In this document: in pieces, positions 23,548 to 32,725 of the stretch
How the letters are laid out: each line of letters begins with the position of its first letter
Numbering within the stretch: position 1 is the stretch's first letter
Origin: Candidatus Nitrosopumilus sp.
Lineage (GTDB): Archaea; Thermoproteota; Nitrososphaeria; Nitrososphaerales; Nitrosopumilaceae
Direction: 5' to 3'
DNA length: 64,000 nt
Assembly (NCBI GenBank): GCA_025699075.1
Contig: JAILWG010000003.1
Span: forward strand, 62,001 to 126,000
Translations under genes and position numbers: made by a program
The notes under the pieces: model-generated
Database searches by the model: none
What the model was told of the DNA's origin: nothing
The model's input: the letters and a program-made list of their open reading frames with translations, nothing else

Positions 23548-23590
23548 AAAATGAAAACTAGTTATGATAGAGTAATCAATTTTTCATAAA

Positions 23591-23791
23591 ATGTCTTTTG
23601 ATGAAATTTGTCCCATATGCAATAAACCCTCTGATCAACATAATTCTGAAGAAAGAAGCCGATGCAATATTGAATTGGTAAAAAATGGATTAATGAGATA
23701 TTGTGGTCTTTGTGGATTGACAAAGCCTGCTAAAGGTCTTATTGATAGATGTGGAAAATGTGGTGAAAAATATTCTTTTTCAAATTCTTAA
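23591..23791 (+). CDS. zinc protein with CCHC knuckle and zinc ribbon
   Basis: A 66-residue protein. Its first half has EICPIC with C-x2-C-x6-H-x7-C, the same spacing as the microproteins at 3322 and 5644. Its second half has CGLC and CGKC, a four-cysteine zinc ribbon. It looks like the microprotein knuckle joined to an extra ribbon. Function unknown. Confidence 0.7.
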   Translation: MSFDEICPICNKPSDQHNSEERSRCNIELVKNGLMRYCGLCGLTKPAKGLIDRCGKCGEKYSFSNS

Positions 23792-23864
23792 CAATGTATA
23801 ATTCCATTATCCTCAAAGCCCGTCTTTAAAAGAGAAAGTCAGTATTTCCTACTCAGATGTTTAG

Positions 23865-24746
23865 TCACTCTTCTCTAGGAAGTTTTCCATTTTCATCAAA
23901 TTGGTCTTGAATATCAGATGTAGAGTTTCCATAATTCACACTCAAATTTTTGTTAAATTCAATAACTTCTTGTTGTGTCACTGCTGCTTCTTTTTGAAAG
24001 ATTTTCATGGCCTCAAATGATGATTTGCCCTCATCCAGTGCATTTTCTTTGGCTTCTTTTGCTTGGTTTGTTATTTTTTCTGTAAACAAGAACTGTTGCC
24101 AAAATATTCCTCTGACTGAATTGTCTACTTCCTGTAGGAATCTATAGAATGCATTCCTTGGGCTGTTAGATTCGTTTCTCTTCTCAGACTCTTTCAAATC
24201 ACTTTCCAAGTCAATTTGAGCAAGTCGTCTTTGTTCATCAACTTGGTGTTGTGTCTGTACGTTAGATTTTCTCTTTACATCATCCATTCTTTGTTTTTCT
24301 ATGTCTTTGAGCATTTTTGAAAAGGGGTCTAATTCTATTTTTTCATTAGTTTTGGGTATTTTTTCTATTTGTAATTCCAATTTTGGTTTGCTTGCTACAC
24401 CTTTGTATGTGATTAGAGTATCTGCATGCTTGTTATCTTTTTTAGCATAAACTGTAATGGTGTATTCCCCAATATTTGCAGGTACTGGAGATGATGCTGA
24501 AAATTGACCTGTAGAGTTTGTTGTTGTTTTAACAATTCCAGAGGGAAAATGTACTTGAATCTGAACGTTTGGGACAGGATTATTGTCCAAAGTTCTGGCT
24601 ATGCCATTAACAAATGGAAACTGACCTACCTCAAATTCAGACAAACTGTTAATTGAAAATGTAAAATCTTCTGTAGCAAATACGGGACTGGAATAAAGCA
24701 GGCTAAATACACAGGATAGTATCACTATGGATGTAATTTTGAACAT
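23865..24746 (-). CDS. secreted protein with carboxypeptidase-regulatory-like Ig domain
   Basis: A 293-residue protein with a signal peptide (1-24, ending VFA), an Ig-like domain with a central turn (about 35-115: VNGIARTLDNNPVPNVQIQV; STGQFSASSPVPANIGEYTI) and a long charged, helical C-terminal part (120-293), probably coiled coil. Its surface role is unknown. It is divergent from the gene at 24872. Confidence 0.65.
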   Translation of the reverse strand: MFKITSIVILSCVFSLLYSSPVFATEDFTFSINSLSEFEVGQFPFVNGIARTLDNNPVPNVQIQVHFPSGIVKTTTNSTGQFSASSPVPANIGEYTITVYAKKDNKHADTLITYKGVASKPKLELQIEKIPKTNEKIELDPFSKMLKDIEKQRMDDVKRKSNVQTQHQVDEQRRLAQIDLESDLKESEKRNESNSPRNAFYRFLQEVDNSVRGIFWQQFLFTEKITNQAKEAKENALDEGKSSFEAMKIFQKEAAVTQQEVIEFNKNLSVNYGNSTSDIQDQFDENGKLPREE

Positions 24747-24871
24747 GAATTAGTTCTAAAAAAACAAAGTTAATTCAACATATGTAAAAAAATGATCAAC
24801 ACATCATAATTTTGTAGAGTCGGATCGAAGATTGTATCATAAAATACTAAATGTAATGTACGACATGAATA

Positions 24872-25624
24872 TTGTTGAGTAATACTAGAACGGATAATTT
24901 TGGTATTCTAGCTGTTGTGGTTGGCATTGTATCTAGCATGTGGTTGTTTGGACTTGCTGATGATGTTTATAGTGCATTTCAGATAGAATTTGATAGATTA
25001 GATGATGATCTATTTCAAAAAAATGCAGAGAATACAAAAAAAATTCAAATTATTGATGATGTAATACAAAAAAATACTGAATCCCCTCGGCCTGTTCTGA
25101 ACAAACCTGCTTTATCCGAGGCAAAAGAGAATATCATTTCATCTGAACCAGTTACAACCGCACCCAAAAAAGCGATGGTAAAAACAGAACAAAATGCTAA
25201 AGAATCTTTGAGTGATAAAATAAAGCGATTAGAACAGCAATCATTCACTCTTTCTGGAGATGGTAGCGGTTATGAAGGAGCGGCACATCTATCTGAATTT
25301 GCTAGTATGCATCTGTATCTCAATCCCGTTTTAGGAACTGAACTTGGTGAATTTGACATAAGACGTGGCACATTAAATGTTGGAGGTTATACTTTTGTGA
25401 TTGGAGGAGGGCAAGTAATCTTGGAATCAAATAATATCTCAGTCAATATTGAGCGTGATGATCACAGGGATCCTTATCTAAACATGGTTGGGACAATTAG
25501 TGGTTCCATTTTGGATGAAAAAACACTTGTGGCAATTTTTGAAAATCAATCACTGGGATTAACAAATGCTGACCAAACTCCAATAAATCTGTCCCTTGAG
25601 TTAAAAATGGAAATCCAAAACTAA
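24872..25624 (+). CDS. membrane-anchored hypothetical protein
   Basis: A 250-residue protein with TTG start. An N-terminal membrane segment (about 8-27) is followed by a charged helical linker (40-125) and a beta-rich domain (128-250; YEGAAHLSEFASMHLYL, NVGGYTFVIGGGQVIL). No family recognised. Confidence 0.6.
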   Translation: MLSNTRTDNFGILAVVVGIVSSMWLFGLADDVYSAFQIEFDRLDDDLFQKNAENTKKIQIIDDVIQKNTESPRPVLNKPALSEAKENIISSEPVTTAPKKAMVKTEQNAKESLSDKIKRLEQQSFTLSGDGSGYEGAAHLSEFASMHLYLNPVLGTELGEFDIRRGTLNVGGYTFVIGGGQVILESNNISVNIERDDHRDPYLNMVGTISGSILDEKTLVAIFENQSLGLTNADQTPINLSLELKMEIQN

Positions 25625-25640
25625 TTGAATATTTTACTAT

Positions 25641-25832
25641 GTGATAATATTGGCATTTATCTGTAAAAACAAATGTGGTAATTTCAAACTTGGCGAGTAT
25701 TCCAACAAACTTAGTTATGAGAATGGTTTCAAGTGGTGTTCATGCTGCTGTATGTATCTGAGGATTGATGGTTTTAGATGTCCATGTTGCAATATTGCTA
25801 TCCGATCTAGCCCGAAAATCAAAATTAAATGA
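25641..25832 (+). CDS. Cys-rich zinc microprotein, family with 10227
   Basis: A 63-residue frame starting at GTG 25641 (TTG 25650 is an alternative). It has C-x3-C near the start and C-x2-C-x10-CPCC, identical in spacing to the protein at 10227. It is rich in Cys (nine) and ends with a basic tail. It follows the membrane-anchored protein by 16 bases. Confidence 0.65.
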   Translation: MIILAFICKNKCGNFKLGEYSNKLSYENGFKWCSCCCMYLRIDGFRCPCCNIAIRSSPKIKIK

Positions 25833-25834
25833 TG

Positions 25835-26215
25835 TTATTTTTCTTCTATGTGGTTTTTTCTCTTTTTCATAATTCCTAAAAAGAAACTAACAAGAATAAA
25901 CATCATGATTACTGATAAAAATAAATCAAAAGAGTCGTCATTTAATGTCAATAATTCCTGTGTTGCTTCAGTTACAAGATATACTGAGAATAATGAAAAT
26001 GCAAGAGCAATAAATTTTAGTTGAGAAACCCCTGTTTTTCTGTAAGCACTAATTGCCATTATTGTCAATAGTATGGATAGTCCTGCAATGGCAATAGTAA
26101 CTGAACCTGCAATGATGTCGTCTTGTGTTACAACATCTACTGGGTCATCAAATGGGTTGATGTAGTCAAGTTGTAATGAAATCTTTGATAGAATAGATGA
26201 CTGTGAATTAAACAT
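25835..26215 (-). CDS. integral membrane protein, partner of the HTH gene
   Basis: A 126-residue protein with three likely membrane segments (about 33-55, 65-85 and 96-114) and a basic tail KKRKNHIEEK. It starts 21 bases after the winged-helix gene at 26236 ends, on the same strand, so they form a two-gene unit. The regulator may sense through this protein; that is inference. Confidence 0.65.
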   Translation of the reverse strand: MFNSQSSILSKISLQLDYINPFDDPVDVVTQDDIIAGSVTIAIAGLSILLTIMAISAYRKTGVSQLKFIALAFSLFSVYLVTEATQELLTLNDDSFDLFLSVIMMFILVSFFLGIMKKRKNHIEEK

Positions 26216-26235
26216 ATTCTATATTGTTCCTATTT

Positions 26236-26748
26236 TTATTTTTCAAATGCTGAAAATACATCTGCCATATTGTTTACCATGGAGTTCCAGACAGTTGATT
26301 TGCATTTTTTAAGATTACTCAGAACATTCTGTTTATCTCTGAGATTGTATATGGTGTATTTCCCAGAAAATTCTGTTTTAACAATTTTTAATTCTATCAG
26401 TCTTTTCATGTGCCAGCTTATTGTGGATGATGACAACCCGACCCCTTTGGCTATTTCTTGATGAGTGGAGGGTTCATGTTGAATCAAATATATGACAATA
26501 TTTCGTGGCGAATCCAAATTTAGTACTGATAGTATTTGATCATCAGACTCGTTGATATAGTAATAATTTTTGTAAAATTTTGTTTTAGTTGATTTGATTT
26601 TCCCTTCATTTTCCAGCATGGCAAGATAATACTGTATAGTCCCCATGGAAAATCCAAGGTTTTTTTTGATCTTTCTGAGATGAGAGCTTGGATTGGCAAT
26701 AATGAACTCCAAAATTTTCACCTTTGGAGACTCTAAAATTCCATCCAT
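26236..26748 (-). CDS. double winged-helix transcriptional regulator
   Basis: A 170-residue protein with two successive winged helices: residues 8-70 (PSSHLRKIKKNLGFSMGTIQ) and 80-150 (STHQEIAKGVGLSSSTISWH). This tandem arrangement, usually coupled to a membrane protein, is widespread in archaea. Likely binds DNA near its own promoter. Co-transcribed with the membrane protein at 25835. Confidence 0.8.
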   Translation of the reverse strand: MDGILESPKVKILEFIIANPSSHLRKIKKNLGFSMGTIQYYLAMLENEGKIKSTKTKFYKNYYYINESDDQILSVLNLDSPRNIVIYLIQHEPSTHQEIAKGVGLSSSTISWHMKRLIELKIVKTEFSGKYTIYNLRDKQNVLSNLKKCKSTVWNSMVNNMADVFSAFEK

Positions 26749-27037
26749 GCATATGATTCACAAAACCACAGATTTAACCTGTTCTACAAATTATTATGGT
26801 TCTTTGATAAAATTTCTTCTCTTAGATCTAGACTTGTACCATAGAATGTTTTAATCTGTATGAAACAATAAAGTGAGGCAGGAAGTCCATGCGTTATTCA
26901 AATTCTTGGATGTGTTCATCCATTCCTGCTTCAAATTCAACCTTCATTTCTAACCCCTATAATAGTAGTTGAATCCACGTGGGCCCTAAACCAAAATAAT
27001 AATTTTCTTTGACGGACTAGTTTTGGATTTTTAATCC
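26749..27037. other. intergenic stretch without a supported gene
   Basis: About 290 bases between two minus-strand genes. It contains an inverted repeat GCAGGAA...TTCCTGC spanning about 26.88-26.93 kb and a 17-codon acidic frame on the minus strand beginning MKVEFEAGM. I see no firm gene. Confidence 0.4.
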
Positions 27038-27337
27038 TTAATTTGTTGGATTCATCAACGCAGCACGTTCTTTTGTTTTTTGATCAACTAATGCATTAAC
27101 ATATTTGCCTGGCTCTACATTACAATCCCCGATATTTACTGCATAACCATCCATAGTTTCAGCAATACATCCTTCATTTGTAACTGCAATTACCTTAACC
27201 ATCTCTATTGTTTCTACTGGTGATGTATAGAACATTAAATATGCAAAAAGAAGTCCAGCTCCCAATGCAATGACTCCTGCAATGATAAATGTGGTATTTT
27301 TACCCGATTTTTTATTAGGATAGTTCCCTAATGACAT
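27038..27337 (-). CDS. small membrane-anchored protein
   Basis: A 99-residue protein with a basic N-terminus (NKKSGKN), one membrane segment (about 15-35) and an external domain with two cysteines (NEGCIAETMDGYAVNIGDC). No family recognised. Its position in this cluster of small membrane proteins is unremarkable. Confidence 0.6.
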   Translation of the reverse strand: MSLGNYPNKKSGKNTTFIIAGVIALGAGLLFAYLMFYTSPVETIEMVKVIAVTNEGCIAETMDGYAVNIGDCNVEPGKYVNALVDQKTKERAALMNPTN

Positions 27338-27498
27338 GAATTAACTCCTAAAATTTTACTTAAAAATGATTTCATATTTTTCAATAATGGTTTAAACCTC
27401 CGTGTAGTCTTCCTAACTTCTATCGGAATGTTAGTGGGAACTAATTAGCTCATTCTAATTTTAGAATAATTTTTAAATTATTTTTGTGTAATGGCATT

Positions 27499-27681
27499 AT
27501 GAATAACAAATCTTGTAGAATATGTTCTTCTAAATTAGAAGTTGAACGTACGTGTAAATTCTGTAATGAGCCAACACGACTATTTTGTCATACATGTGGA
27601 GTTATGGCAGAAAAAACAGCCCATCCTGCTTGTATGATAATTGATGTAAATAGAATGCTGGCAACAGCTCATTCAGAATAA
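27499..27681 (+). CDS. seven-Cys/one-His zinc protein, family with 20060
   Basis: Sixty residues from ATG 27499 (a TTG at 27484 would add five). It has C-x2-C-x9-C-x2-C-x7-C-x2-C-x8-H-x2-C, the same spacing as 20060-20272. TTAGCTCAT at 27445-27453 lies about 50 bases upstream. Two zinc sites are expected. Function unknown. Confidence 0.7.
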   Translation: MNNKSCRICSSKLEVERTCKFCNEPTRLFCHTCGVMAEKTAHPACMIIDVNRMLATAHSE

Positions 27682-27727
27682 TTTTTTTTATTTTCAAATC
27701 CTAACTCAAGTTCAAATTATTTTGTTT

Positions 27728-27788
27728 TGTCCAATAAAGTACAAAAAATCAGGTAAGAATTGGACAATATTTTCTGACTAATCTTTGG
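27728..27788. repeat. dispersed 61-bp repeat, copy 3
   Basis: Full-length match to 1811-1871 with two mismatches. Here it lies upstream of the small membrane protein at 27819, ending 30 bases before its TTG. In the other two places it lies at the 3' end of a membrane-protein gene. Confidence 0.8.
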
Positions 27789-27818
27789 TTTTTATTACCA
27801 TTTTTGAAATTTTAACTA

Positions 27819-28037
27819 TTGTCAGATGATAAACAAACTAAACTTTCAATGGCCCAAATAACGCTAAGAGGAACCATTATTGCTGCTATTATCACAATTC
27901 CCTCTATCGTAGCATTTGTTCTGACTTGGATTATTTTGGATAATTTGATTTATGCTGCAATTTTGGGTGCAGTCATTCATTTTATTGCTATGGGATTTGC
28001 TTTGAAAATTTCTAAAAAGATACTTGTCAAAAAATAA
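27819..28037 (+). CDS. small membrane protein with two TM segments
   Basis: A 72-residue protein with TTG start; two hydrophobic segments (about 16-38 and 42-62) and a Lys-rich end KISKKILVKK. No family recognised. Copy 3 of the dispersed repeat forms its upstream region. Confidence 0.55.
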   Translation: MSDDKQTKLSMAQITLRGTIIAAIITIPSIVAFVLTWIILDNLIYAAILGAVIHFIAMGFALKISKKILVKK

Positions 28038-28081
28038 TCTCATGGAACATGTTTTATGGTCCATAATTCATTTTAAAAATA

Positions 28082-28435
28082 ATGTCTGAATCTAAAATTG
28101 AAAATGAACTTGTGTCTGAAATACACTTGAATTCAATTCAGGCAAGAGTCTATTTGTTAGTCACATGTTATGGAAAAATGTCCTCAGAAAAAATTGCTGA
28201 GAAATTACACATTTCAGTAAGCGAGGCCCAAAAAGCAGCAAAGGATCTGATGTCTCTTGGTGCATTTATTGACATTAGTGCAACAGAATTTGAGGCCATG
28301 CATCCTAGGTTCACTGCAGTCAATATGTATAGAAAGATGTGTGAGCGAGAAAATATTGAATTTAAACGAAATAAGATTGTTGATAATATTGGTGTGATCC
28401 TGGAAAAACCATATGATGATGCAAGAACTAAATAA
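28082..28435 (+). CDS. TrmB-like winged-helix protein
   Basis: A 117-residue protein. Residues 12-80 form a winged helix (NSIQARVYLLVTCYGKMSSE; KLHISVSEAQKAAKDLMSLG) similar to the N-terminal domain of TrmB-type regulators, without their sugar-binding part. The rest is helical. It heads a run of three same-strand genes (28082, 28458, 28865) with short gaps. Confidence 0.65.
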   Translation: MSESKIENELVSEIHLNSIQARVYLLVTCYGKMSSEKIAEKLHISVSEAQKAAKDLMSLGAFIDISATEFEAMHPRFTAVNMYRKMCERENIEFKRNKIVDNIGVILEKPYDDARTK

Positions 28436-28457
28436 TACTAATACTGGGTGAACAACG

Positions 28458-28856
28458 TTGGTAATAGATACTGAAACCTGTAAACATCAGCCGGTGTATT
28501 TTGGTGTTGTAAACATCAACATTGATGAAAGAACCATAGGCTCTGTCGATGTTTGGAGATGTGGGGTTTGTAAGAAAAAATTCTGTGAAGAAAAGCAACT
28601 TGGAATTGAAGAACTTGCTGACTTGGTAGGAATGCCCAAGATTGATCCTGATGCAAAATGGGGTGTAACTGTTTGTAAATTGCAACAAGGAAAATACAAA
28701 TGGAAATTAGTTAGATTGAAGGAAAATGGAGAAATTAAGCATGAATGTTTGGACGAACAAGTGATTCCTCTAAAAGTAAGTGATTTCAAAGTTGAAGATG
28801 ATAAACATTGGAGCTTTCTAATTGATGATAATGTTAACAAAGCTGTAGAAATTTAA
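28458..28856 (+). CDS. hypothetical protein with CxxC and His
   Basis: A 132-residue protein starting at TTG 28458. Residues 8-40 contain C, H, CGVC and a further C (ETCKHQP; WRCGVCKKKFC), a possible zinc site. The remaining part is beta-rich (WGVTVCKLQQGKYKWKLVRL). No family recognised. Spacing to its neighbours (22 and 8 bases) suggests an operon. Confidence 0.55.
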   Translation: MVIDTETCKHQPVYFGVVNINIDERTIGSVDVWRCGVCKKKFCEEKQLGIEELADLVGMPKIDPDAKWGVTVCKLQQGKYKWKLVRLKENGEIKHECLDEQVIPLKVSDFKVEDDKHWSFLIDDNVNKAVEI

Positions 28857-28864
28857 TCTATACG

Positions 28865-29149
28865 ATGGATCTTAAAGTTCACATTAATAATATTCATGGA
28901 AGTCAAATGGCTGCCAAGATTACTGGTAATTTTAGAATTGATCAAAATGAATTTCGTTTTACTGCTATTGCATTTGGCAGAATTGGGGGTCAAAACATTG
29001 GCGCTAAACTCTCACAAACTACTGAGAAAGAATTGAGAGAATTAGGATATGATGTAGATGAAGTTATAGATTCACTCCAAAGAAATCTTTTACAAGGTGA
29101 TTTGACTTTGCCTGAAGGACTCAAAAAAGAGTCATTTGTTGACGACTAG
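28865..29149 (+). CDS. hypothetical protein (94 residues)
   Basis: A soluble alpha/beta protein ([37 protein letters not shown]). No motif recognised. It overlaps the 3' end of mtnP on the opposite strand by four bases. Probably last gene of the 28082-29149 unit. Confidence 0.55.
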   Translation: MDLKVHINNIHGSQMAAKITGNFRIDQNEFRFTAIAFGRIGGQNIGAKLSQTTEKELRELGYDVDEVIDSLQRNLLQGDLTLPEGLKKESFVDD

Positions 29150-29937
29150 AATTCTGCTTCTTCTAATGCTTTTGCACATGAACAGCTTCTAGTCGTAGGA
29201 ATTTTATCAATTAATTCAGTTAATACTTTTTTTGTTTTCTCAACATTTTTCGATAATGTTTCTATGACTTCTTTTGCTGTTACTGGCTTTTCTGCCCATA
29301 CATCATAATCTGTAACTGTTGAAATTGAAGCATAGCACATTTGTGCTTCTCTTGCTAGCTGACATTCTGGAACAAGTGTCATTCCAATAATGTCTGCACC
29401 TGTGGTTCTATAGAATTTTGATTCTGCCTTAGTTGAAAATCGAGGTCCTTCAATGCAGACATATGTACAATCTTTGTGCATATGTAGATCTTGTTTATCA
29501 GTTACTTGTAAAATTGATGAGTGTAATTCTGGGCAAAAAGGATCAGCGACTGAAATATGAATTACTCTTCCATCATCAGAAAATGAACCATCTCTTGATT
29601 TTGTAAAATCTATGAATTGTGTTGGTAATGCAAAGTGTCCTGGTTCTAATTCTTCTTTGAGACTTCCTACTGCTGATGGCGCTATTATCCTCGTAATTCC
29701 TAATTCTTTGAATGCCCAAATGTTTGCTTTGAAATTAATTTTATGTGGTGGAATAGTGTGTTTTTTTCCATGTCTTGGAAGAAAAGCAATTTTTCGCCCT
29801 TTGAATATTCCAACTGTAATTGTATCTGAAGGCTTTCCATATGGAGTATCAATATCTATTTCTTGAGCATTTTCAAGTAAACCTGAATCATAAATCCCTG
29901 TCCCTCCAAAAATTCCTATTTCTACATCTTTTTCCAT
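29146..29937 (-). CDS. mtnP: S-methyl-5'-thioadenosine phosphorylase
   Basis: A 263-residue purine-nucleoside-phosphorylase-family enzyme that splits methylthioadenosine with phosphate into adenine and methylthioribose-1-phosphate. Seen: [14 protein letters not shown] at the start (phosphate loop), [36 protein letters not shown] and [20 protein letters not shown], all family hallmarks. The C-terminal CSCAK is also known in archaeal members, which form stabilising disulfides. The start overlaps the stop of apt, so adenine released here is reused by the next enzyme. Confidence 0.93.
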   Translation of the reverse strand: MEKDVEIGIFGGTGIYDSGLLENAQEIDIDTPYGKPSDTITVGIFKGRKIAFLPRHGKKHTIPPHKINFKANIWAFKELGITRIIAPSAVGSLKEELEPGHFALPTQFIDFTKSRDGSFSDDGRVIHISVADPFCPELHSSILQVTDKQDLHMHKDCTYVCIEGPRFSTKAESKFYRTTGADIIGMTLVPECQLAREAQMCYASISTVTDYDVWAEKPVTAKEVIETLSKNVEKTKKVLTELIDKIPTTRSCSCAKALEEAEF

Positions 29938-30449
29938 TAATACTTCACCAATGACTTACAATTGTATTTGCTAATTCCTTTCATTCCATTAAGGTCTACT
30001 AATTCAATAATGAATGCAAAACCAACAATTTCTCCTCCTACTTTCTCAATTAATTTGGCAGAAGCTTTTGCAGTTCCTCCTGTTGCAAGCAAATCATCGC
30101 AAATTAGAACTCTTTCTCCTTCTTTGATGATATCTTTTTGTATCTCAATTGTGTCTTTTCCGTATTCAATCGTATATGCTAATTTTGTAGTTTTTCCAGG
30201 TAATTTTCCAGCTTTTCTAATCATTATCATGCCTTTATTGTATCTGGAGGCAAGAATTGAGGCTAGGATAAATCCTCTTGATTCAATTCCTGCAAACACA
30301 TCAATATCTTTTGGATGGAAATGTTTTGAAAATTCATCTGCAACATATGATAAAGCTGATGGATCTTTCAAAATTGGACTAAAGTCTCTAAATAAAATAC
30401 CTTTTTTAGGAAAATTTGGATAATCTGCAATATTGTCTTTTAGATTCAT
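29937..30449 (-). CDS. apt: adenine phosphoribosyltransferase
   Basis: A 170-residue type I phosphoribosyltransferase that converts adenine and PRPP to AMP. It has [16 protein letters not shown] and the PRPP loop [16 protein letters not shown] (about 113-128). It is upstream of mtnP with a one-base overlap, forming an adenine-salvage operon. The length is normal. Confidence 0.94.
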   Translation of the reverse strand: MNLKDNIADYPNFPKKGILFRDFSPILKDPSALSYVADEFSKHFHPKDIDVFAGIESRGFILASILASRYNKGMIMIRKAGKLPGKTTKLAYTIEYGKDTIEIQKDIIKEGERVLICDDLLATGGTAKASAKLIEKVGGEIVGFAFIIELVDLNGMKGISKYNCKSLVKY

Positions 30450-30488
30450 AGACTACAAGCAAATAAGGTGAAATAAAATTGTTTGATA

Positions 30489-32645
30489 TTATTGAATTTC
30501 AAACGTCGTTTCTGCATTATTGTATGCATCTGAAACTTTGATTGTATATGTGCCAGGCTCGGTATCTTTTGGTATGACCCATGGTTGATTGATTTCACCC
30601 TCTTTTGATGCTGGGAATGAAAGTTCTTCAATAATATTTCCGTCTTCTCCTATGATTTCAATCTCTACAGTTTGCTGTGCTCCGAAAACATGTATGTTCA
30701 ATGTTTTACCGTATCCTGGAATCTCTTGTCCTTGCCCTACCTCTACTGTCATTCCTTCTAGAATCGTTGCAAGTACGTTGATTTCTACATTATCAAAATT
30801 CGATCCACTTTTTGCATTTATTGTCCATGTTCCTGGCATTGCATCTGATGGAATTCTAAATGACCCTTCAGAAATTTTTCCGTTTTTATCTGAAAATGTC
30901 TCTTTAACCTTAATCTTATTTCCTTCTGGATCACTCATGGTAACAGTAAGAAGAACATTGGGTCCCGTGTCACCCAAAATCAATACTGAATCCCCTGGAT
31001 GATAATCTATCTTTGTAGTGTTAATCTCAATGTCTCCAGAGCCTGTCTGCAGACCTACAGTGAAAACTTCTGAATTTTGAGCACTTCCTTTGCTGATAAC
31101 TGCTGTGTATACTCCTGAGGCATATCCGTCTAGCTTTATTGAATATGTTCCACGACCGTCTGGTTGTAAAGTGATGGATATTGCGTCTCCTTTTGGTTTA
31201 TCTGAAGGATCTACTATTAACAAATTGATAATTTCTGATGCCTTTCCTGAAAGTGTTATTGTTGCTGTTTCTCCTGCCTTGTAGCTTAATTTATCAAATT
31301 CTAAATTAACTGGAGTGGTTGGGAGCTGGCCTAAACCTGCATAAGTAAATTCTTTCTCTTTTCCTTGTGTTGCAATTAATGTGTATGTTCCTTCTGGAGT
31401 ATTTTGTGTAGTTCCAAATTCAAACTCTACAAAACCTGTTTCATCTGTTTGCATGATGTCTGAAATGATTTCTTTCCCTAGAGGATCCTCTAACACAATT
31501 TCAATTGGTTGGTTAGGTGATGCAGTACCACTAAATTTCATTACCTCTCCTGGTTCAAATTTCAAATTGACTGGTGTTATAATGATTATTTTATCTGATT
31601 CTATTTCCCAATTCCCAGTTAGACTACTTCTTCCATCTGAAATAATTCCTGTGTATTTTCCAAATGGTCTATCCAATGGGACTAATAGTGGTTCCAATTT
31701 CCAATTTCCTTTGCTGTCTGTTTCTGCTGATCTAGTTCTGATAACCTTGTCATCTGGTCCATGAATCTCTATTGTAATTCCACTTCCTGGTTCTGCAGTT
31801 CCGAAAATCTCTAAAAAGTCGCCACGATGAATAACTTCTGGTATTCCTTTAACTGTAAGTGGAGTAATTGCTTCAATTGGGATTCTGTTGATATTTTCTC
31901 CAATTCTAAGACTCAGTGTTTTTTCTTGACCTTTTTTATCGACTACTTTGAAATCTACTCTATCTGCTTTTTGATCATCTGGAATTTTCATTGTAGTCAT
32001 AAAATGACCTTTTTCATTGGTTGTGAAACTACCGAGTTTTTTTGTATCAACATAAAAATCAAATTCTTGAGATGATCCAAAATTATCTCCTGTTACTCTA
32101 ATTGATGAACCTACATTTGGTTTTTCAGGAACTATTCTGAATGCTGAATCTGCAGTAATACTTTCACCTGTATTTTGTGAATTTTGAGTTGGTTTTGGAT
32201 TTTTCACAACTGTTGGCAACTCTTTTGCAATTGATATTCCCGTATCAACTTGGGTATTTTTTTTATCTAGTGCTTTCCAATTAATCCCTGGACTTGGTTT
32301 ATCTGTCTTGACTCCGAATTTTACTGATTCTCCAGGTTTGATTGATTCTGATGATGTAAAAATAATTACTCCTTGAGCATTTTTCTCCCCTACCCATCCT
32401 TTTTCAGTTTTGAAAGATTTGAAATTAAAATCACTGCCCAACCAAATTCTTAAAGTATTGACATCCTCGTCTGAATTGTTTGTTAATTCTAATACTGATG
32501 TCTCATCTAATGCAACACTTGTCACTGAAATTTCTTCACCATGAACATCTGATGGCAATGTAACTAGTATGATGGAAAACAAGAATGCAAAGGAAAGGAA
32601 AATTCCTCTAGTAGAGGATCTATTCATGTAATTCAAATTCATCAT
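30489..32645 (-). CDS. large secreted protein with repeated Ig-like domains
   Basis: A 718-residue exported protein with a signal peptide (about 12-37, ending VHG). After an N-terminal beta domain it contains about six successive Ig-like/filamin-like modules of 85-95 residues, each with a pattern such as FEPGEVMKFSGTASPNQPIE or YKAGETATITLSGKASEIIN and ending GTYTIKV-type strands. No C-terminal membrane anchor is visible. It may be a cell-surface or S-layer-associated protein. Confidence 0.8.
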   Translation of the reverse strand: MMNLNYMNRSSTRGIFLSFAFLFSIILVTLPSDVHGEEISVTSVALDETSVLELTNNSDEDVNTLRIWLGSDFNFKSFKTEKGWVGEKNAQGVIIFTSSESIKPGESVKFGVKTDKPSPGINWKALDKKNTQVDTGISIAKELPTVVKNPKPTQNSQNTGESITADSAFRIVPEKPNVGSSIRVTGDNFGSSQEFDFYVDTKKLGSFTTNEKGHFMTTMKIPDDQKADRVDFKVVDKKGQEKTLSLRIGENINRIPIEAITPLTVKGIPEVIHRGDFLEIFGTAEPGSGITIEIHGPDDKVIRTRSAETDSKGNWKLEPLLVPLDRPFGKYTGIISDGRSSLTGNWEIESDKIIIITPVNLKFEPGEVMKFSGTASPNQPIEIVLEDPLGKEIISDIMQTDETGFVEFEFGTTQNTPEGTYTLIATQGKEKEFTYAGLGQLPTTPVNLEFDKLSYKAGETATITLSGKASEIINLLIVDPSDKPKGDAISITLQPDGRGTYSIKLDGYASGVYTAVISKGSAQNSEVFTVGLQTGSGDIEINTTKIDYHPGDSVLILGDTGPNVLLTVTMSDPEGNKIKVKETFSDKNGKISEGSFRIPSDAMPGTWTINAKSGSNFDNVEINVLATILEGMTVEVGQGQEIPGYGKTLNIHVFGAQQTVEIEIIGEDGNIIEELSFPASKEGEINQPWVIPKDTEPGTYTIKVSDAYNNAETTFEIQ

Positions 32646-32725
32646 CTCTCACTTAAACCTTAAAGGATTTTTACCATTTTTCTATTTCTTAGTATAGTGT
32701 TTTTCATGAGCAAACTTCTTAAATC

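Noticed and set aside
26905-26965. Minus-strand 17-codon frame MKVEFEAGM in the 26.9 kb gap
   Set aside because: Too short to support without conservation data; noted within the intergenic entry only.
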